Below, one piece after another: positions 7,309 through 15,804 of a stretch of 64,000 bases of DNA (the stretch's first letter is position 1; each line of letters starts with the position of its first letter). Both the position numbers and the translations under genes were made by a program. The notes beneath the pieces are model-generated. The model was not told the origin of the DNA. It made no database searches and worked only from the letters and a program-made list of their open reading frames with translations. Location of the stretch: the NCBI GenBank assembly GCA_023391635.1, contig JAEWAQ010000061.1, positions 57,723-121,722 of the forward strand, read 5' to 3'. The DNA comes from Bacillota bacterium. Lineage in GTDB: Bacteria; Bacillota; Bacilli; Paenibacillales; Paenibacillaceae.

Positions 7309-10300
7309 TCACCCTAACATCAGAATCTCCCGCAAATCTTCCTCCGTGAGCGAAGACAGCGCCTCGTGCCCCGGCTGGATCACTTCCTCGATCAAGTGAC
7401 GCTTGCGCTGCTGGAGCGAGTACATCTTCTCTTCCACTGTGTCCCGCGCGACCAGGCGAATGACTTGCACGACCTGTTTCTGGCCGAAGCGGTGGGCGCG
7501 GTCCGCCGCCTGCTCTTCGACGGCCGGATTCCACCACATGTCGTACAGGATGACGGTGTCCGCTCCGGTCAGGTTGAGCCCGGTGCCGCCGGCTCGCAGC
7601 GAGATCAGGAAAACGTCGCGCTCCCCGTCGTTGAACCGCTGGCACAACTCGACCCGCTCGGCGGACGGCGTGGCGCCGTCCAGATAGAAGAACGGTATAT
7701 CCCGCTCGTCGAGCTCGCGGCCGATGAGGTCCAGCATGGCGGTGAATTGCGAGAAGACGAGCATCCTTCTCCCCGCGCTGCGGGCTTCCTCCACGACTTC
7801 CAGCAGTTGCTCAAACTTGGCCGAGCGTCCGCCGTAGCCTTCCACGAAGAGCGCGGGGTGACAGCAGAGCTGGCGCAGCCGCGTCAGTCCGGCCAGTATT
7901 TGAATGCGCTGTTTCTCCTCGCGTACGCCCTGCTTCGTCAGGAACTTCAAGCTTTCCTTCTGCAGCTTGGCCAAGTGAGCGATGTACAGCTTCTTCTGCT
8001 CGGGCAGCAGCTCGGAGGCGTGCACGGTGTCGATCTTCTCCGGCAATTCCGTCAGCACGTCGCGTTTCAAACGGCGCAGCAGGAACGGGCGGATGCGCCT
8101 GGCCACCGTCTCTGGCGGCAGCTCGCCGAAAGACGCCTTGTCCGGGAACAGTCCGGGGAATACCGTATCGCAAATGTTCCACAAATCGTTCAGACGGTTC
8201 TCGACCGGCGTCCCGGTGAGCGCGAAGCGGTGTCTCGCCTGGATCGCCTTCACGACCCGCGCCGTTTGGGTGTAATCGTTCTTGAAATATTGCGCCTCGT
8301 CCAGGATCAGCGTATGGAACTTTTTCTCCGGGCCCGCATACCACGCGTGGTCGCGCAGCAGCAGAGGATACGAGGTGATGACCACGTCCGCACCGGCCCA
8401 GTCGTCTACGATTGCGCGCCGCGCGGACTTGTTGCCGTCCGCGACGACCGCTTGCACCTCGGGTGCGAATCTGCCTAATTCGGCAAGCCAGTTATATAGA
8501 AGGGACGCGGGACATACGATCAAGGCGGGCAGTCGCTCCGACCGGATCTCGGGCAGCATCGAGAGGAGGAAGGCGATGCTTTGCAGCGTCTTGCCGAGCC
8601 CCATATCGTCGGCGAGAATGCCGCCGAAGCGGAAATGCGCCAGCGTCCGCATCCATTGATAACCGACCGTCTGGTAGTCGCGGAGCACCGCTTGCAATCC
8701 GACCGGCACAGGGAAATCAAGGTTGTCCGGATGCGCCAGATCGTCCAGCAGCTTGCGGAATGCCGGGCCCAGCTTGATGCCGGCGCTTCGCTGCTCCGGA
8801 TCGATCAGATATAATCCGCGGATGAGCGGCGCCCGGATGTCCGCACCCGTCACCTCCAGGTTGCGCATGCCCATCTCGTTCAGGAACCGGATGATTTCCC
8901 GGAATTCGGCGCCGTCCAGCGGCATAAGCGCGCCGCGGCGAAGCTTGTAATACTTCCGCTTGTCCGATACGGCATTGAGCAGATCGCGAATCTCGTCCGG
9001 CGGAAATCCGTCAAGCTCAAATCGGCACGACAGCCAGTCGTTCTTTTCGTTCGCATCCATGTAAATCTTCGGCGGCACATGCCCTTTGAACAGCCTGGCT
9101 TTGACGGCGGAAGTCGCATAGATGTCCGCCATCGGCTCCAGCCTGGGAACGATCCGATGCAGGAATTCGAACTCTCTCTCTTCGTCCGTCATGAAATACC
9201 CGCTCTCCGAACGGGTGAAGGCACTCTCCTCCATCAGCGTCAAGATGTGCCGTTCCTTCTCTGCGTCCCTAACGAGAATACGGCCGGCGACGCGGCTGCG
9301 TCCATCCGGTTCCAGCGGGTTAAGGACGAGCTCGCCATAATGAAATTCCAGCCCGGCAAGCAGCCTGTCCTTGACCCGGTCCAAATACAGCTTGGCCTTG
9401 AGCGGTACTTGCGTTAGCCGCTCGGCAACTTGCGGAGCGATCCGGACCTGACCAAATCTTGCAAGTCCGGGAACGACTTTCTGCATATAGGCATCCATTT
9501 GATGACCGGGAATCCGAACGGCGGGCGCGCCGCGGACGTCATCCGCCATGCCGGCTGTTGCCAGCATATGCCGAAGGCCGGCGAGCTGTCTGCCCGCGCC
9601 TTCCGGCAGCTTCAGCAGGCAGCCGTCGTGGATTGCGATCCCGTAATCTTCCATGATCGTCACGTCCGCCAGTCCTTGCACCGTGAGCCGGTAATCCGCC
9701 GATCCGGGCACCGCCCGGTCCAGCTCGAATACGAGCGGCAGCCTCTCGTCCGACAACCGGATCTCTTCGTAGACGCGATCGCCGGCTTCCAGTCGCACTA
9801 TCGGCGCCGCGCCGAGCAGCGGCAGCAGCGTCGGCCAGAACACGGGCGGGATGAGGAGGGTGCGATCATCTGTCGCGGGGATTCGCCCATACGGGAACAG
9901 GTGCGCGGAGGATTCCCGATACAACTTCTCCTGGCTGCGGATCCGGATCAGCAGCCGAAGGACCGCATCATCCTCCGCGCCGAACGAATGGCGGCTCGGT
10001 TCATATTCGCAGTGCCTGGAGAACGCATATGCGGTGCCTTGCTCGATCTTGTCGAGCAACTCGCGAATGCGCGGGACAACGTACAATTTCCCGGGCCCTA
10101 CCTTCATCTCCAGCCCAAACAGCGCCTTCCGGTTACCATAGGGAACCGGATACAAGGCGAATGCCGCGTGCAGCAGCGTCCTCTTCTCCAGCAGCAGCCG
10201 GTGGCGGCTCGGCCTGTGAGGCTGGCCGTCGAATAAGGCCAGAATGTCGTCTGCCAGCTCGCGATCTCCTTCGTCCAACGGATCAATCCCGTCGTCCAAG

Positions 10301-10638
10301 TCTTTGTCGATATCCGGATGCAGATCGTCGGCGTCAGCTTGCCCCATCTCCGTCTCCAGCAAATATAGCAACACTGCCGCGATATGCTGACATTGCTGCC
10401 GATACGATCCGAGGGAGGGACAAGTGCAGGAAGTGTCGATAGCGCCTTGTGCGGGTATTGAAACTTTCACCACATATCGATCGTTTATACCTTTAACCGC
10501 GGCTTCGCAAGTGCCGGCTTTCGGGTCGAGACGCATCATTTCGACCTTGCGGGACCGCAACAATCGTTCGCCCTTCGCGTATGAAGTTTGACCACACATC
10601 TTCAGGATGGATGGCGGAGTCAAGTGGATTCGTCGCAT
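7309..10638 (-). CDS. SWIM zinc-finger SNF2-family helicase
   Basis: A 1109-residue DNA-dependent ATPase. Near the N-terminus a SWIM zinc finger is visible (CTC..., then CQHIAAVLLYLLE at about residues 70-100), followed by a long bacterial SNF2-associated region. The ATPase motor follows: Walker A DDMGLGKT, motif II LDEAQYFKN, and the C-terminal helicase lobe with SLRAGGTGLNLTGAD and AADRAHRFGQ. Such proteins are thought to remodel DNA-protein complexes or RNA polymerase; the exact role is unknown. ATG at 10638 (MRRIHLTPPS) is preferred because it aligns with the usual start and follows GGGAGCT; ATG 10671 is possible. It is divergent from the gene at 10768. Confidence 0.9.
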   Translation of the reverse strand: MRRIHLTPPSILKMCGQTSYAKGERLLRSRKVEMMRLDPKAGTCEAAVKGINDRYVVKVSIPAQGAIDTSCTCPSLGSYRQQCQHIAAVLLYLLETEMGQADADDLHPDIDKDLDDGIDPLDEGDRELADDILALFDGQPHRPSRHRLLLEKRTLLHAAFALYPVPYGNRKALFGLEMKVGPGKLYVVPRIRELLDKIEQGTAYAFSRHCEYEPSRHSFGAEDDAVLRLLIRIRSQEKLYRESSAHLFPYGRIPATDDRTLLIPPVFWPTLLPLLGAAPIVRLEAGDRVYEEIRLSDERLPLVFELDRAVPGSADYRLTVQGLADVTIMEDYGIAIHDGCLLKLPEGAGRQLAGLRHMLATAGMADDVRGAPAVRIPGHQMDAYMQKVVPGLARFGQVRIAPQVAERLTQVPLKAKLYLDRVKDRLLAGLEFHYGELVLNPLEPDGRSRVAGRILVRDAEKERHILTLMEESAFTRSESGYFMTDEEREFEFLHRIVPRLEPMADIYATSAVKARLFKGHVPPKIYMDANEKNDWLSCRFELDGFPPDEIRDLLNAVSDKRKYYKLRRGALMPLDGAEFREIIRFLNEMGMRNLEVTGADIRAPLIRGLYLIDPEQRSAGIKLGPAFRKLLDDLAHPDNLDFPVPVGLQAVLRDYQTVGYQWMRTLAHFRFGGILADDMGLGKTLQSIAFLLSMLPEIRSERLPALIVCPASLLYNWLAELGRFAPEVQAVVADGNKSARRAIVDDWAGADVVITSYPLLLRDHAWYAGPEKKFHTLILDEAQYFKNDYTQTARVVKAIQARHRFALTGTPVENRLNDLWNICDTVFPGLFPDKASFGELPPETVARRIRPFLLRRLKRDVLTELPEKIDTVHASELLPEQKKLYIAHLAKLQKESLKFLTKQGVREEKQRIQILAGLTRLRQLCCHPALFVEGYGGRSAKFEQLLEVVEEARSAGRRMLVFSQFTAMLDLIGRELDERDIPFFYLDGATPSAERVELCQRFNDGERDVFLISLRAGGTGLNLTGADTVILYDMWWNPAVEEQAADRAHRFGQKQVVQVIRLVARDTVEEKMYSLQQRKRHLIEEVIQPGHEALSSLTEEDLREILMLG

Positions 10639-10767
10639 GTCGCCAGCTCCCGTCTGCCGAGAATCTTCCATTCTGATCATAGCAGAAGAAGACGAACGGC
10701 TCCATCGGGCAGCTTCAGGAAATAGGATCGGGTATGAAGAGACTAGGAACAGGGAAGGAGATCGCTC

Positions 10768-11874
10768 ATGAGAAGACAATGGAGCTGCGCGGCGCTTGCC
10801 GCCCTGCTCGCGGTTACAGGCATGGCTTCCGCCGCGCCCGTGTCCGCTGCCAACCTCGAGTCGTCGATAGCGGCGGCTTCCGCAACACCGCCGGCATCGG
10901 CGCCCCCGCACTCGGCGCCACCGGCAACAACGACGCCGCCTGCGGCACCGGTGCAGACGTCCCCGGCGAAAGTCAAGATCGGCGGGGAATTGGTCGCATT
11001 TCCCCAAGCCTATCCCGCCGTCATCCGCCAAGATCGGCTGTTCGTGCCGATTCGGTTCTTCGAGCATGCCGGCATTCAGGCACAAGTATCTTCCTATGAT
11101 GCGACAGGGGAAGCGGATCTGCTCATCAAAAATTTCCGTTCGAGCATCCAGATGAAGATCGGGCAGGAGACGTATCGCTACTTCCTGTACAAGGACGAAC
11201 AGAATTTCACCCGTACGGCAGCCGGCATGTCGCCTTATTGGGAAGGCGGGCAGCCGATGGTTCCGCTGCGGCCGGTGGCGGAAGCGCTCGGGCTGGAAGT
11301 GTCGTGGGACAGCAAGGATCGCGCGGCCGTGCTGCTCACGGATGATGCATACCGGGGGAACCTGCATACGGCCAAGGATTGGAGCGCTTGGCTGGGCGAT
11401 CTGCCGGCGGACGAAAATTACGAATCGGTCGCGGCGATCTCGGATGCGGATATCAAGCAGTACATCCTTGACGGCAAGCTTGATATTCTGGATTACAAGC
11501 TTGTATCGAAGTATAAGGCGGTCGTACTCGAAGTCCGCGGCGAAGAGACGTCAGTGTATGCTATCCTGCGTTCCCGCAATGGCAAGCTGAAGAGCGAGGA
11601 TGTCACCTATTGGACGGAAGCGGATGAAGAAGGATTTTCGGCCAAGCGCGGTTACGGCTTCGTCGGCGTCGTCGTCCATGAGAAAGGCCAATCGCACGAG
11701 ATCGAATACGGCATCGTCAATACCTACTATAATCAAGGCGAAGTGAAGAAGGAGAAAGTGACGTTCGATACGGGCAAATTCGGCTTGCTGGTGAAGCTTC
11801 CAACGGCAAACGCGGCGGGTACGGTATATTTCTATGGCAAGAATGGGTATTCACACGAGGTTCGTTTCTGGTAA
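10768..11874 (+). CDS. Secreted copper-amine-oxidase N-terminal (stalk) domain protein
   Basis: A 368-residue exported protein with a signal peptide (Arg-rich start, hydrophobic core, likely cleavage after PVSAA near residue 29) and a Ser/Ala/Pro-rich linker. A copper amine oxidase N-terminal-like domain follows at about residues 70-190, recognisable by VKIGGELVAFP, RLFVPIRFFEHAGI and MVPLRPVAEALGLEVSWD. These domains are common in Paenibacillaceae surface proteins and are not oxidases. The C-terminal half is unassigned. GGAAGGAGATC precedes the ATG. Confidence 0.82.
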   Translation: MRRQWSCAALAALLAVTGMASAAPVSAANLESSIAAASATPPASAPPHSAPPATTTPPAAPVQTSPAKVKIGGELVAFPQAYPAVIRQDRLFVPIRFFEHAGIQAQVSSYDATGEADLLIKNFRSSIQMKIGQETYRYFLYKDEQNFTRTAAGMSPYWEGGQPMVPLRPVAEALGLEVSWDSKDRAAVLLTDDAYRGNLHTAKDWSAWLGDLPADENYESVAAISDADIKQYILDGKLDILDYKLVSKYKAVVLEVRGEETSVYAILRSRNGKLKSEDVTYWTEADEEGFSAKRGYGFVGVVVHEKGQSHEIEYGIVNTYYNQGEVKKEKVTFDTGKFGLLVKLPTANAAGTVYFYGKNGYSHEVRFW

Positions 11875-11922
11875 AGTGATTCTTGTAATGTAAACGAAAT
11901 GCCAGAGGAGAGAGCCCGCGAG

Positions 11923-12732
11923 ATGAGCATACCCGAAACGATTCGATTATGGCCCGGCACACCGTCATACGGTGAAGGCGTGCAGCCAACGCAGGACCCG
12001 ACCTTGACGCTGTATCCCGTCCCGAATGCGCGCGGATTGGTAGTCGTCTGTCCCGGCGGAGGATACCAAGGATTGGCCGATCACGAAGGCGGACCGGTTG
12101 CCGAATGGCTGAATGCGATCGGCATCTCCGCGATCGTGCTGAAATACCGAGTGTCGCCTTACCGTCATCCGGCTCCGCTCGCCGACGCGTCCAGGGCGAT
12201 CCGCCATGCGAGAAGCTTGGCTGCCGAGTGGGGCCATTCTCCGAATCGCATCGGAATTTTGGGTTTTTCCGCCGGGGGACACTTGGCGGCTTCGGCCGGC
12301 ACGTTGTTCGGCCTCGGCCATTCGGCGGCGCAGGATCCGCTGGACCGGCTGCCCAGCCGGCCGGACGCGATGATTCTGTGCTACCCGGTCATCACGTTCG
12401 AAGAGCATCGCCATCACGGTTCGATGGTGAACCTACTGGGAGCAGAGGATCCGGCTACCGAGAAGCGCCGTCATTTGTCCATCGAACAGCAGGTGAGCAG
12501 GACAACACCGCCCGCGTTCATCTGGTTCACGGACGACGACGCAGCTGTCCCCGTCGAGAACGGTCTCCTGATGGCGGGAGCGCTCAGCAGGCATCGCATC
12601 CCGTTCGAATTCCATGTGTTCGAGCACGGCCGCCACGGCTTGGGCCTGGTCGCGAACGCAGCCGACGCGGACTTGACCGCCCGGGCATGGACAGGCTTGT
12701 GCGAGGCATGGCTGCGCAAGCAAGGATTCTAG
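11923..12732 (+). CDS. Alpha/beta hydrolase, acetylesterase/BD-FAE-like
   Basis: A 269-residue alpha/beta hydrolase. It has an oxyanion HGGG-type equivalent (CPGGGYQGLADHEG), the nucleophile Ser in GILGFSAGGHLA, Asp in WFTDDDAAVP, and His in FEHGRHGLGL. This layout fits short-chain acyl esterases that remove acetyl groups from sugars (xylan or pectin type). No signal peptide, so it is cytoplasmic. ATG 11923 is chosen over 11899 because GAGGAGAGA lies about 10 bp upstream. It stands 48 bp after the stalk-domain gene on the same strand. Confidence 0.82.
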   Translation: MSIPETIRLWPGTPSYGEGVQPTQDPTLTLYPVPNARGLVVVCPGGGYQGLADHEGGPVAEWLNAIGISAIVLKYRVSPYRHPAPLADASRAIRHARSLAAEWGHSPNRIGILGFSAGGHLAASAGTLFGLGHSAAQDPLDRLPSRPDAMILCYPVITFEEHRHHGSMVNLLGAEDPATEKRRHLSIEQQVSRTTPPAFIWFTDDDAAVPVENGLLMAGALSRHRIPFEFHVFEHGRHGLGLVANAADADLTARAWTGLCEAWLRKQGF

Positions 12733-13224
12733 CAGATCGATCCTGAAGTAACGTTACCAGAACGCCGTAACTGGGTTTCATCAGGTTAGCATCTGCTGCG
12801 GGGATCCACTAACAAACAACTACACAACGCACGGTTCTTTGTCTGGCACCGCCCTACTATTCGCCCAATGACCGCAGATCAACTGTATGTTCTGCTTTAC
12901 TTTTCAACAAAACATACTTTTTATCGCAAATGAACTGTACAAAAGAAAATACATCTCATCCGAATGTAACGATGTTCCAGAAAACCGTCATATGGATAGA
13001 CGGAAAGAGCAATCCAGATGGCATCGATCGATGATGCTGCTGCCTGGATTGCTCTTTTTCTTCACTGTATCGTGCCCCAAGGCGTCATTTATACTTCCCT
13101 GATTTGATGTATCTTCCATTCAAACGGAATGATCCGGTTCATCGTGGGCAATCTAAGGACAGGAAAGGCGATCATGGCATGAAAATCGATTCGTGTCCGC
13201 GCGGACAACGAGGAGGCATGAAGC
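12733..13224. other. 492-bp intergenic stretch before the cytochrome gene
   Basis: No convincing gene is seen. The part around 12880-12970 is clearly AT-richer than its surroundings. A palindrome GTAACGTTAC lies near 12749. The only strong structure is the hairpin annotated separately at 13004-13059. A 71-codon frame at 12887-13102 runs through that hairpin and has no family features, so it is not called. Confidence 0.6.
13004..13059 (+). terminator. Hairpin with T-tract, possible terminator
   Basis: AGAGCAATCCAG (13005-13016) and CTGGATTGCTCT (13044-13055) pair perfectly, followed by TTTTT. The ~27-base loop is long for a terminator. It lies 270 bp after the esterase gene and 165 bp before the cytochrome gene, so it could end esterase transcription or act as an attenuator. 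Confidence 0.55.
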
Positions 13225-13605
13225 TTGAGGAATAAATTCGGGATTGCCTTGTTGGCGGCGATGCTCGTACTGACGGTATCGGCTTGCCAGAGCAACAACA
13301 ACGGCGCGTCGAACCAGGCGAACCCGCCAGCGGCATCGCCGACCGGCACGACAGCGGCACCAGGCGGCACCGTGGCGGCGGCTGATGCCGAAGCGCTGTA
13401 CAAGAGCAAATGCGTGGCTTGCCACGCTGCCGATCTGCACGGAGGCATGGGCCCCAACTTGCAAGATGTCGGAGCCAGAATGTCGACGGACGACATTGCC
13501 GCCAAAATCGCCAACGGCGGCGGGGGCATGACGGCATTCAAGGGCATATTGACCGAGGACGAAATCCTTGCGCTGACCGATTGGCTGGCAAGCAAGAAAG
13601 GGTGA
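13225..13605 (+). CDS. Lipoprotein c-type cytochrome (cytochrome c551-like)
   Basis: A 126-residue small cytochrome. The signal peptide ends in a lipobox (LTVSAC, Cys near residue 19), then comes a Ser/Ala/Pro/Thr linker (about 20-50), the haem site CVACH (about residues 59-63), and a distal Met in GGGGMTAFKG. It should sit on the outer face of the membrane and carry electrons, as CccB-type proteins do in Gram-positive bacteria. TTG at 13225 has AGGAGG 8 bp upstream; an ATG at 13218 is in another frame. It stands alone, with a decayed sulfatase gene downstream. Confidence 0.88.
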   Translation: MRNKFGIALLAAMLVLTVSACQSNNNGASNQANPPAASPTGTTAAPGGTVAAADAEALYKSKCVACHAADLHGGMGPNLQDVGARMSTDDIAAKIANGGGGMTAFKGILTEDEILALTDWLASKKG

Positions 13606-13640
13606 GTCGACGTTATCATGGACTTGTGCGGAGGTTGAAT

Positions 13641-13855
13641 ATGAAGGTATCGGAAAGACCGAACTTGATTATCATTTACTTGGAGGATCTTGGCTATGGC
13701 GACTTGGGCTGTTATGGTTCGGAGACATGAAAGACGCCGCATCTGGACGAATTGACTGCCAGCGGTGTCCGCTTCACAGACTGGTATTCCAATTCCGCTA
13801 CATGACGGAGTTGATCACCGAGAAAGCCGTGGCGTTCGTGAAGCAGGCGGCCCAT
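13641..13855 (+). pseudogene. Decayed sulfatase (N-terminal fragment with stops and an internal deletion)
   Basis: Reading from ATG 13641 (GGAGG upstream) gives RPNLIIIYLEDLGYGDLGCYG, the start of an arylsulfatase, with the metal site region DLGYGD. A TGA at 13728-13730 breaks the frame. After it the same frame reads KTPHLDELTASGVRFTDWYS and NSAT, exactly up to the segment that should hold the formylglycine Cys, then stops at 13801. In another frame ELITEKAVAFVKQAA follows, which resembles a later part of the same family. So the active site and most of the enzyme are deleted. It was probably a carbohydrate sulfatase. Confidence 0.8.
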
Positions 13856-13891
13856 GTTGACGGAGCCAAAAGGCAATATCGCGTCCTATCG

Positions 13892-13924
13892 CGCCGTCTC
13901 CTTCGCGGAGAGCGGCGTTTTTTT
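13892..13924 (+). terminator. Rho-independent terminator after the sulfatase remnant
   Basis: CGCCGTCTCC (13892-13901) pairs with GGAGAGCGGCG (13907-13917) with one bulge, loop TTCGC, followed by seven Ts. It lies 22 bp from the end of the convergent AraC gene. Confidence 0.8.
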
Positions 13925-13946
13925 GTATCCCGCCGGCAGAGCCGCG

Positions 13947-14831
13947 CTATTGATAAGCTTGCCGTCTATATTCCTTGGGCGTCAGGCCGCGGTGTTTGCG
14001 AAACACCTTATGGAAGAAGCTGATATCCCCGAACCCCGCCTCATAGGCGATGTCCGTTATTTTGCGGTCCGTTTCCACGAGCAGCATGCAGGCATACTGG
14101 ATGCGGACCTTGTGGATGTATTCTACGAGACTGCTGCCCGTTGCTGCGCGGAATTTAGCCGTAAAGGAGGAGACGCTCGTCCGGCAGAGCCGGCTGACCT
14201 GCTCAAGCGTCAGCGGTTGACGGAACTCCTGCTCGATGAAATGGCATACGGACTCGATCCAGTCCCGATCGCCGACCGTTGGCAGCGGACCGATGCCAGG
14301 CTTGTTGTCCAGAAAGCGGCTCAGCCAGACGAGACACTCGATCCACCGGGTCTTGACCAGCAGGTTCCAGCCCTCGCGCTGTGCCGAATATTCGCTGTAA
14401 ATCGTGTCCAGATGGTGAAGGATGACCGAGCGCTGCTCTTCCTGAAGCGGCTGGTAGGGAACGAATGAGGCGCTTCGCCGCAGGAAGGGGAGCAGGTAGA
14501 AGAACTGGACGAAAGCGGGCAGCAGGAGAAGAGAATCCAGCTCCCTGCGCAGGAAATCAGGGTCGAACAGGACGTTGTAAACGATCGTCTCCTCGCCGGT
14601 TCCGGTATAGCTGTGAAAGATGTTCGGTTCAATCACGAATACGTCGCCCTTTTGCAGCGTATAGCGATTGCCCGCCATCTCGTGCTCTGCATGGCCGGAT
14701 ACGACGAATACCAGCTCGACGAAATCGTGCGTGTGGGATGAGATAGACTCGCGCGGCTGAATCGCGTACCTGTCGATATGGAACGGAAAATCTTCATTCT
14801 TGAAATAATGCGCGCCTGTATGAACGTTCAT
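13947..14831 (-). CDS. AraC-family transcriptional regulator with cupin sensor
   Basis: A 294-residue regulator. The N-terminal cupin (residues about 10-100) has SSHTHDFVELVFVVSGHAEHEM and LQKGDVFVIEPNIFHSY. The C-terminal pair of helix-turn-helix units (about 190-290) ends in the family signature ITDIAYEAGFGDISFFHKVFRK and GLTPKEYRR. A very strong GGAGGGGGAGG site precedes the ATG. It is divergent from the PhyH operon; the shared upstream region holds an inverted repeat (14886-14924) that is a likely operator. Confidence 0.9.
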   Translation of the reverse strand: MNVHTGAHYFKNEDFPFHIDRYAIQPRESISSHTHDFVELVFVVSGHAEHEMAGNRYTLQKGDVFVIEPNIFHSYTGTGEETIVYNVLFDPDFLRRELDSLLLLPAFVQFFYLLPFLRRSASFVPYQPLQEEQRSVILHHLDTIYSEYSAQREGWNLLVKTRWIECLVWLSRFLDNKPGIGPLPTVGDRDWIESVCHFIEQEFRQPLTLEQVSRLCRTSVSSFTAKFRAATGSSLVEYIHKVRIQYACMLLVETDRKITDIAYEAGFGDISFFHKVFRKHRGLTPKEYRRQAYQ

Positions 14832-14859
14832 AAGGCCCCCTCCCCCTCCTTATAGAAAG

Positions 14860-14865
14860 AGTATA
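14860..14865 (-). promoter_or_regulatory. Likely -10 box of the AraC gene
   Basis: On the minus strand TATACT lies 29 bp upstream of the start codon region. There is no good -35 hexamer at 17 bp; that position falls at the edge of the inverted repeat at 14886-14924, which fits a regulator-dependent promoter. This is inference from spacing only. Confidence 0.4.
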
Positions 14866-14885
14866 GCGCAGAGTTCGCCCGATTG

Positions 14886-14924
14886 CTTGGCGGATCGCCT
14901 GCTTTTTTTAGCAAATCCGCCAAG
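14886..14924. promoter_or_regulatory. Inverted repeat between divergent AraC and PhyH genes, likely operator
   Basis: The arms CTTGGCGGAT (14886-14895) and ATCCGCCAAG (14915-14924) are perfect over 10 bp with a 19-bp spacer containing a T-tract, so the arm centres are 29 bp apart, close to three helical turns. It sits in the intergenic region between a local AraC regulator and its probable target operon. Confidence 0.6.
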
Positions 14925-14980
14925 ATTGAATAGCCGCCTAACCCTTACAGTAAAAGTGAAGACAATCAGGGAAAGGGTGA

Positions 14981-15769
14981 ATGGCTTTGTTGGACCATAC
15001 GATCAAATTGACGGATGAGCAGGTAAGCTACTACAGGGAAAACGGTTTTGTCCAGGTGGACAATATGTTAACTTCGGAAGAATTGGAAGAGTTGCGCGAA
15101 AACCTGGAGGAGGCGATGGGCGTCCAAGGAAGCCGCGGGGTCCAAACTTCCGGCGCCGGCGATCTCTACTACAAGGTACTGAACCAGAGGGTCAACACGT
15201 GGCGCGATCACGGCGGGATGGCGCGGTTCGTTCTGTCGAAGCGGTTCGCGGACGCGGCGAAGCAGTTGACGGGCTTTTCCGGCATCCGGCTCTTCCATGA
15301 TCATGCCCTGTTCAAGATGCCGCGGGATTCCAAGCCGACGCCCTGGCACCAAGACTGGCCTTACTGGCCGATGAACGAGACCGGAGCGATGTCGATTTGG
15401 ATTGCGCTGGACGATGTAGACGAGAACAACGGCTGCATGATGTTCGTTCCGAAATCGCAAAAAGTGAAAAATCTCAAGACGATCGACTTGGTCAATCCGG
15501 AGGATATATTCAATGACGAAGGCGCGACAGGGGTCGATCGCAACACGGCGGCCATCGTCCGCTTGAAAGCCGGCAGCTGCACGTTCCACGACGGCTTGAC
15601 GTTCCATTACGCGCATGCCAACACGACCGACCGCCCGCGCCGGGCGCTTGCGATCATCTATATGGCGGACGGCACGACCAATAGCGGCTCGAGCCATGTT
15701 TGCACCGACGGACAGGGATTCGGGAAAGGGGACGTGCTTCGGGGCGGCATGTTTCCGAAACTGGCGTAG
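14981..15769 (+). CDS. Phytanoyl-CoA dioxygenase (PhyH) family oxygenase
   Basis: A 262-residue Fe(II)/2-oxoglutarate-type oxygenase. The iron ligands can be seen: H123 and D125 in TPWHQDWPYW, and distal H209 in LTFHYAHAN, followed by DRPRRAL whose Arg would hold 2-oxoglutarate. No signal peptide. GGGAAAGGG precedes the ATG. It opens an operon with a TIM-barrel isomerase and a Gfo/Idh dehydrogenase, so its substrate is likely a small sugar-like or related metabolite rather than phytanoyl-CoA; that is inference. Confidence 0.85.
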   Translation: MALLDHTIKLTDEQVSYYRENGFVQVDNMLTSEELEELRENLEEAMGVQGSRGVQTSGAGDLYYKVLNQRVNTWRDHGGMARFVLSKRFADAAKQLTGFSGIRLFHDHALFKMPRDSKPTPWHQDWPYWPMNETGAMSIWIALDDVDENNGCMMFVPKSQKVKNLKTIDLVNPEDIFNDEGATGVDRNTAAIVRLKAGSCTFHDGLTFHYAHANTTDRPRRALAIIYMADGTTNSGSSHVCTDGQGFGKGDVLRGGMFPKLA

Positions 15770-15804
15770 CGCAGCGGCACGTTGCCTGGGAGGATGATGA
15801 TTCA

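Noticed and set aside
9430..10236. 268-codon plus-strand frame inside the helicase gene
   Set aside because: Composition (many Arg, Gln and His) is typical of an antisense shadow in GC-rich DNA, and the opposite strand carries a well-recognised family.
10639..11367. N-terminal extension of the SWIM/SNF2 frame
   Set aside because: The extension is the antisense shadow of the stalk-domain gene, with Arg-rich composition and no ribosome site. The family start fits 10638.
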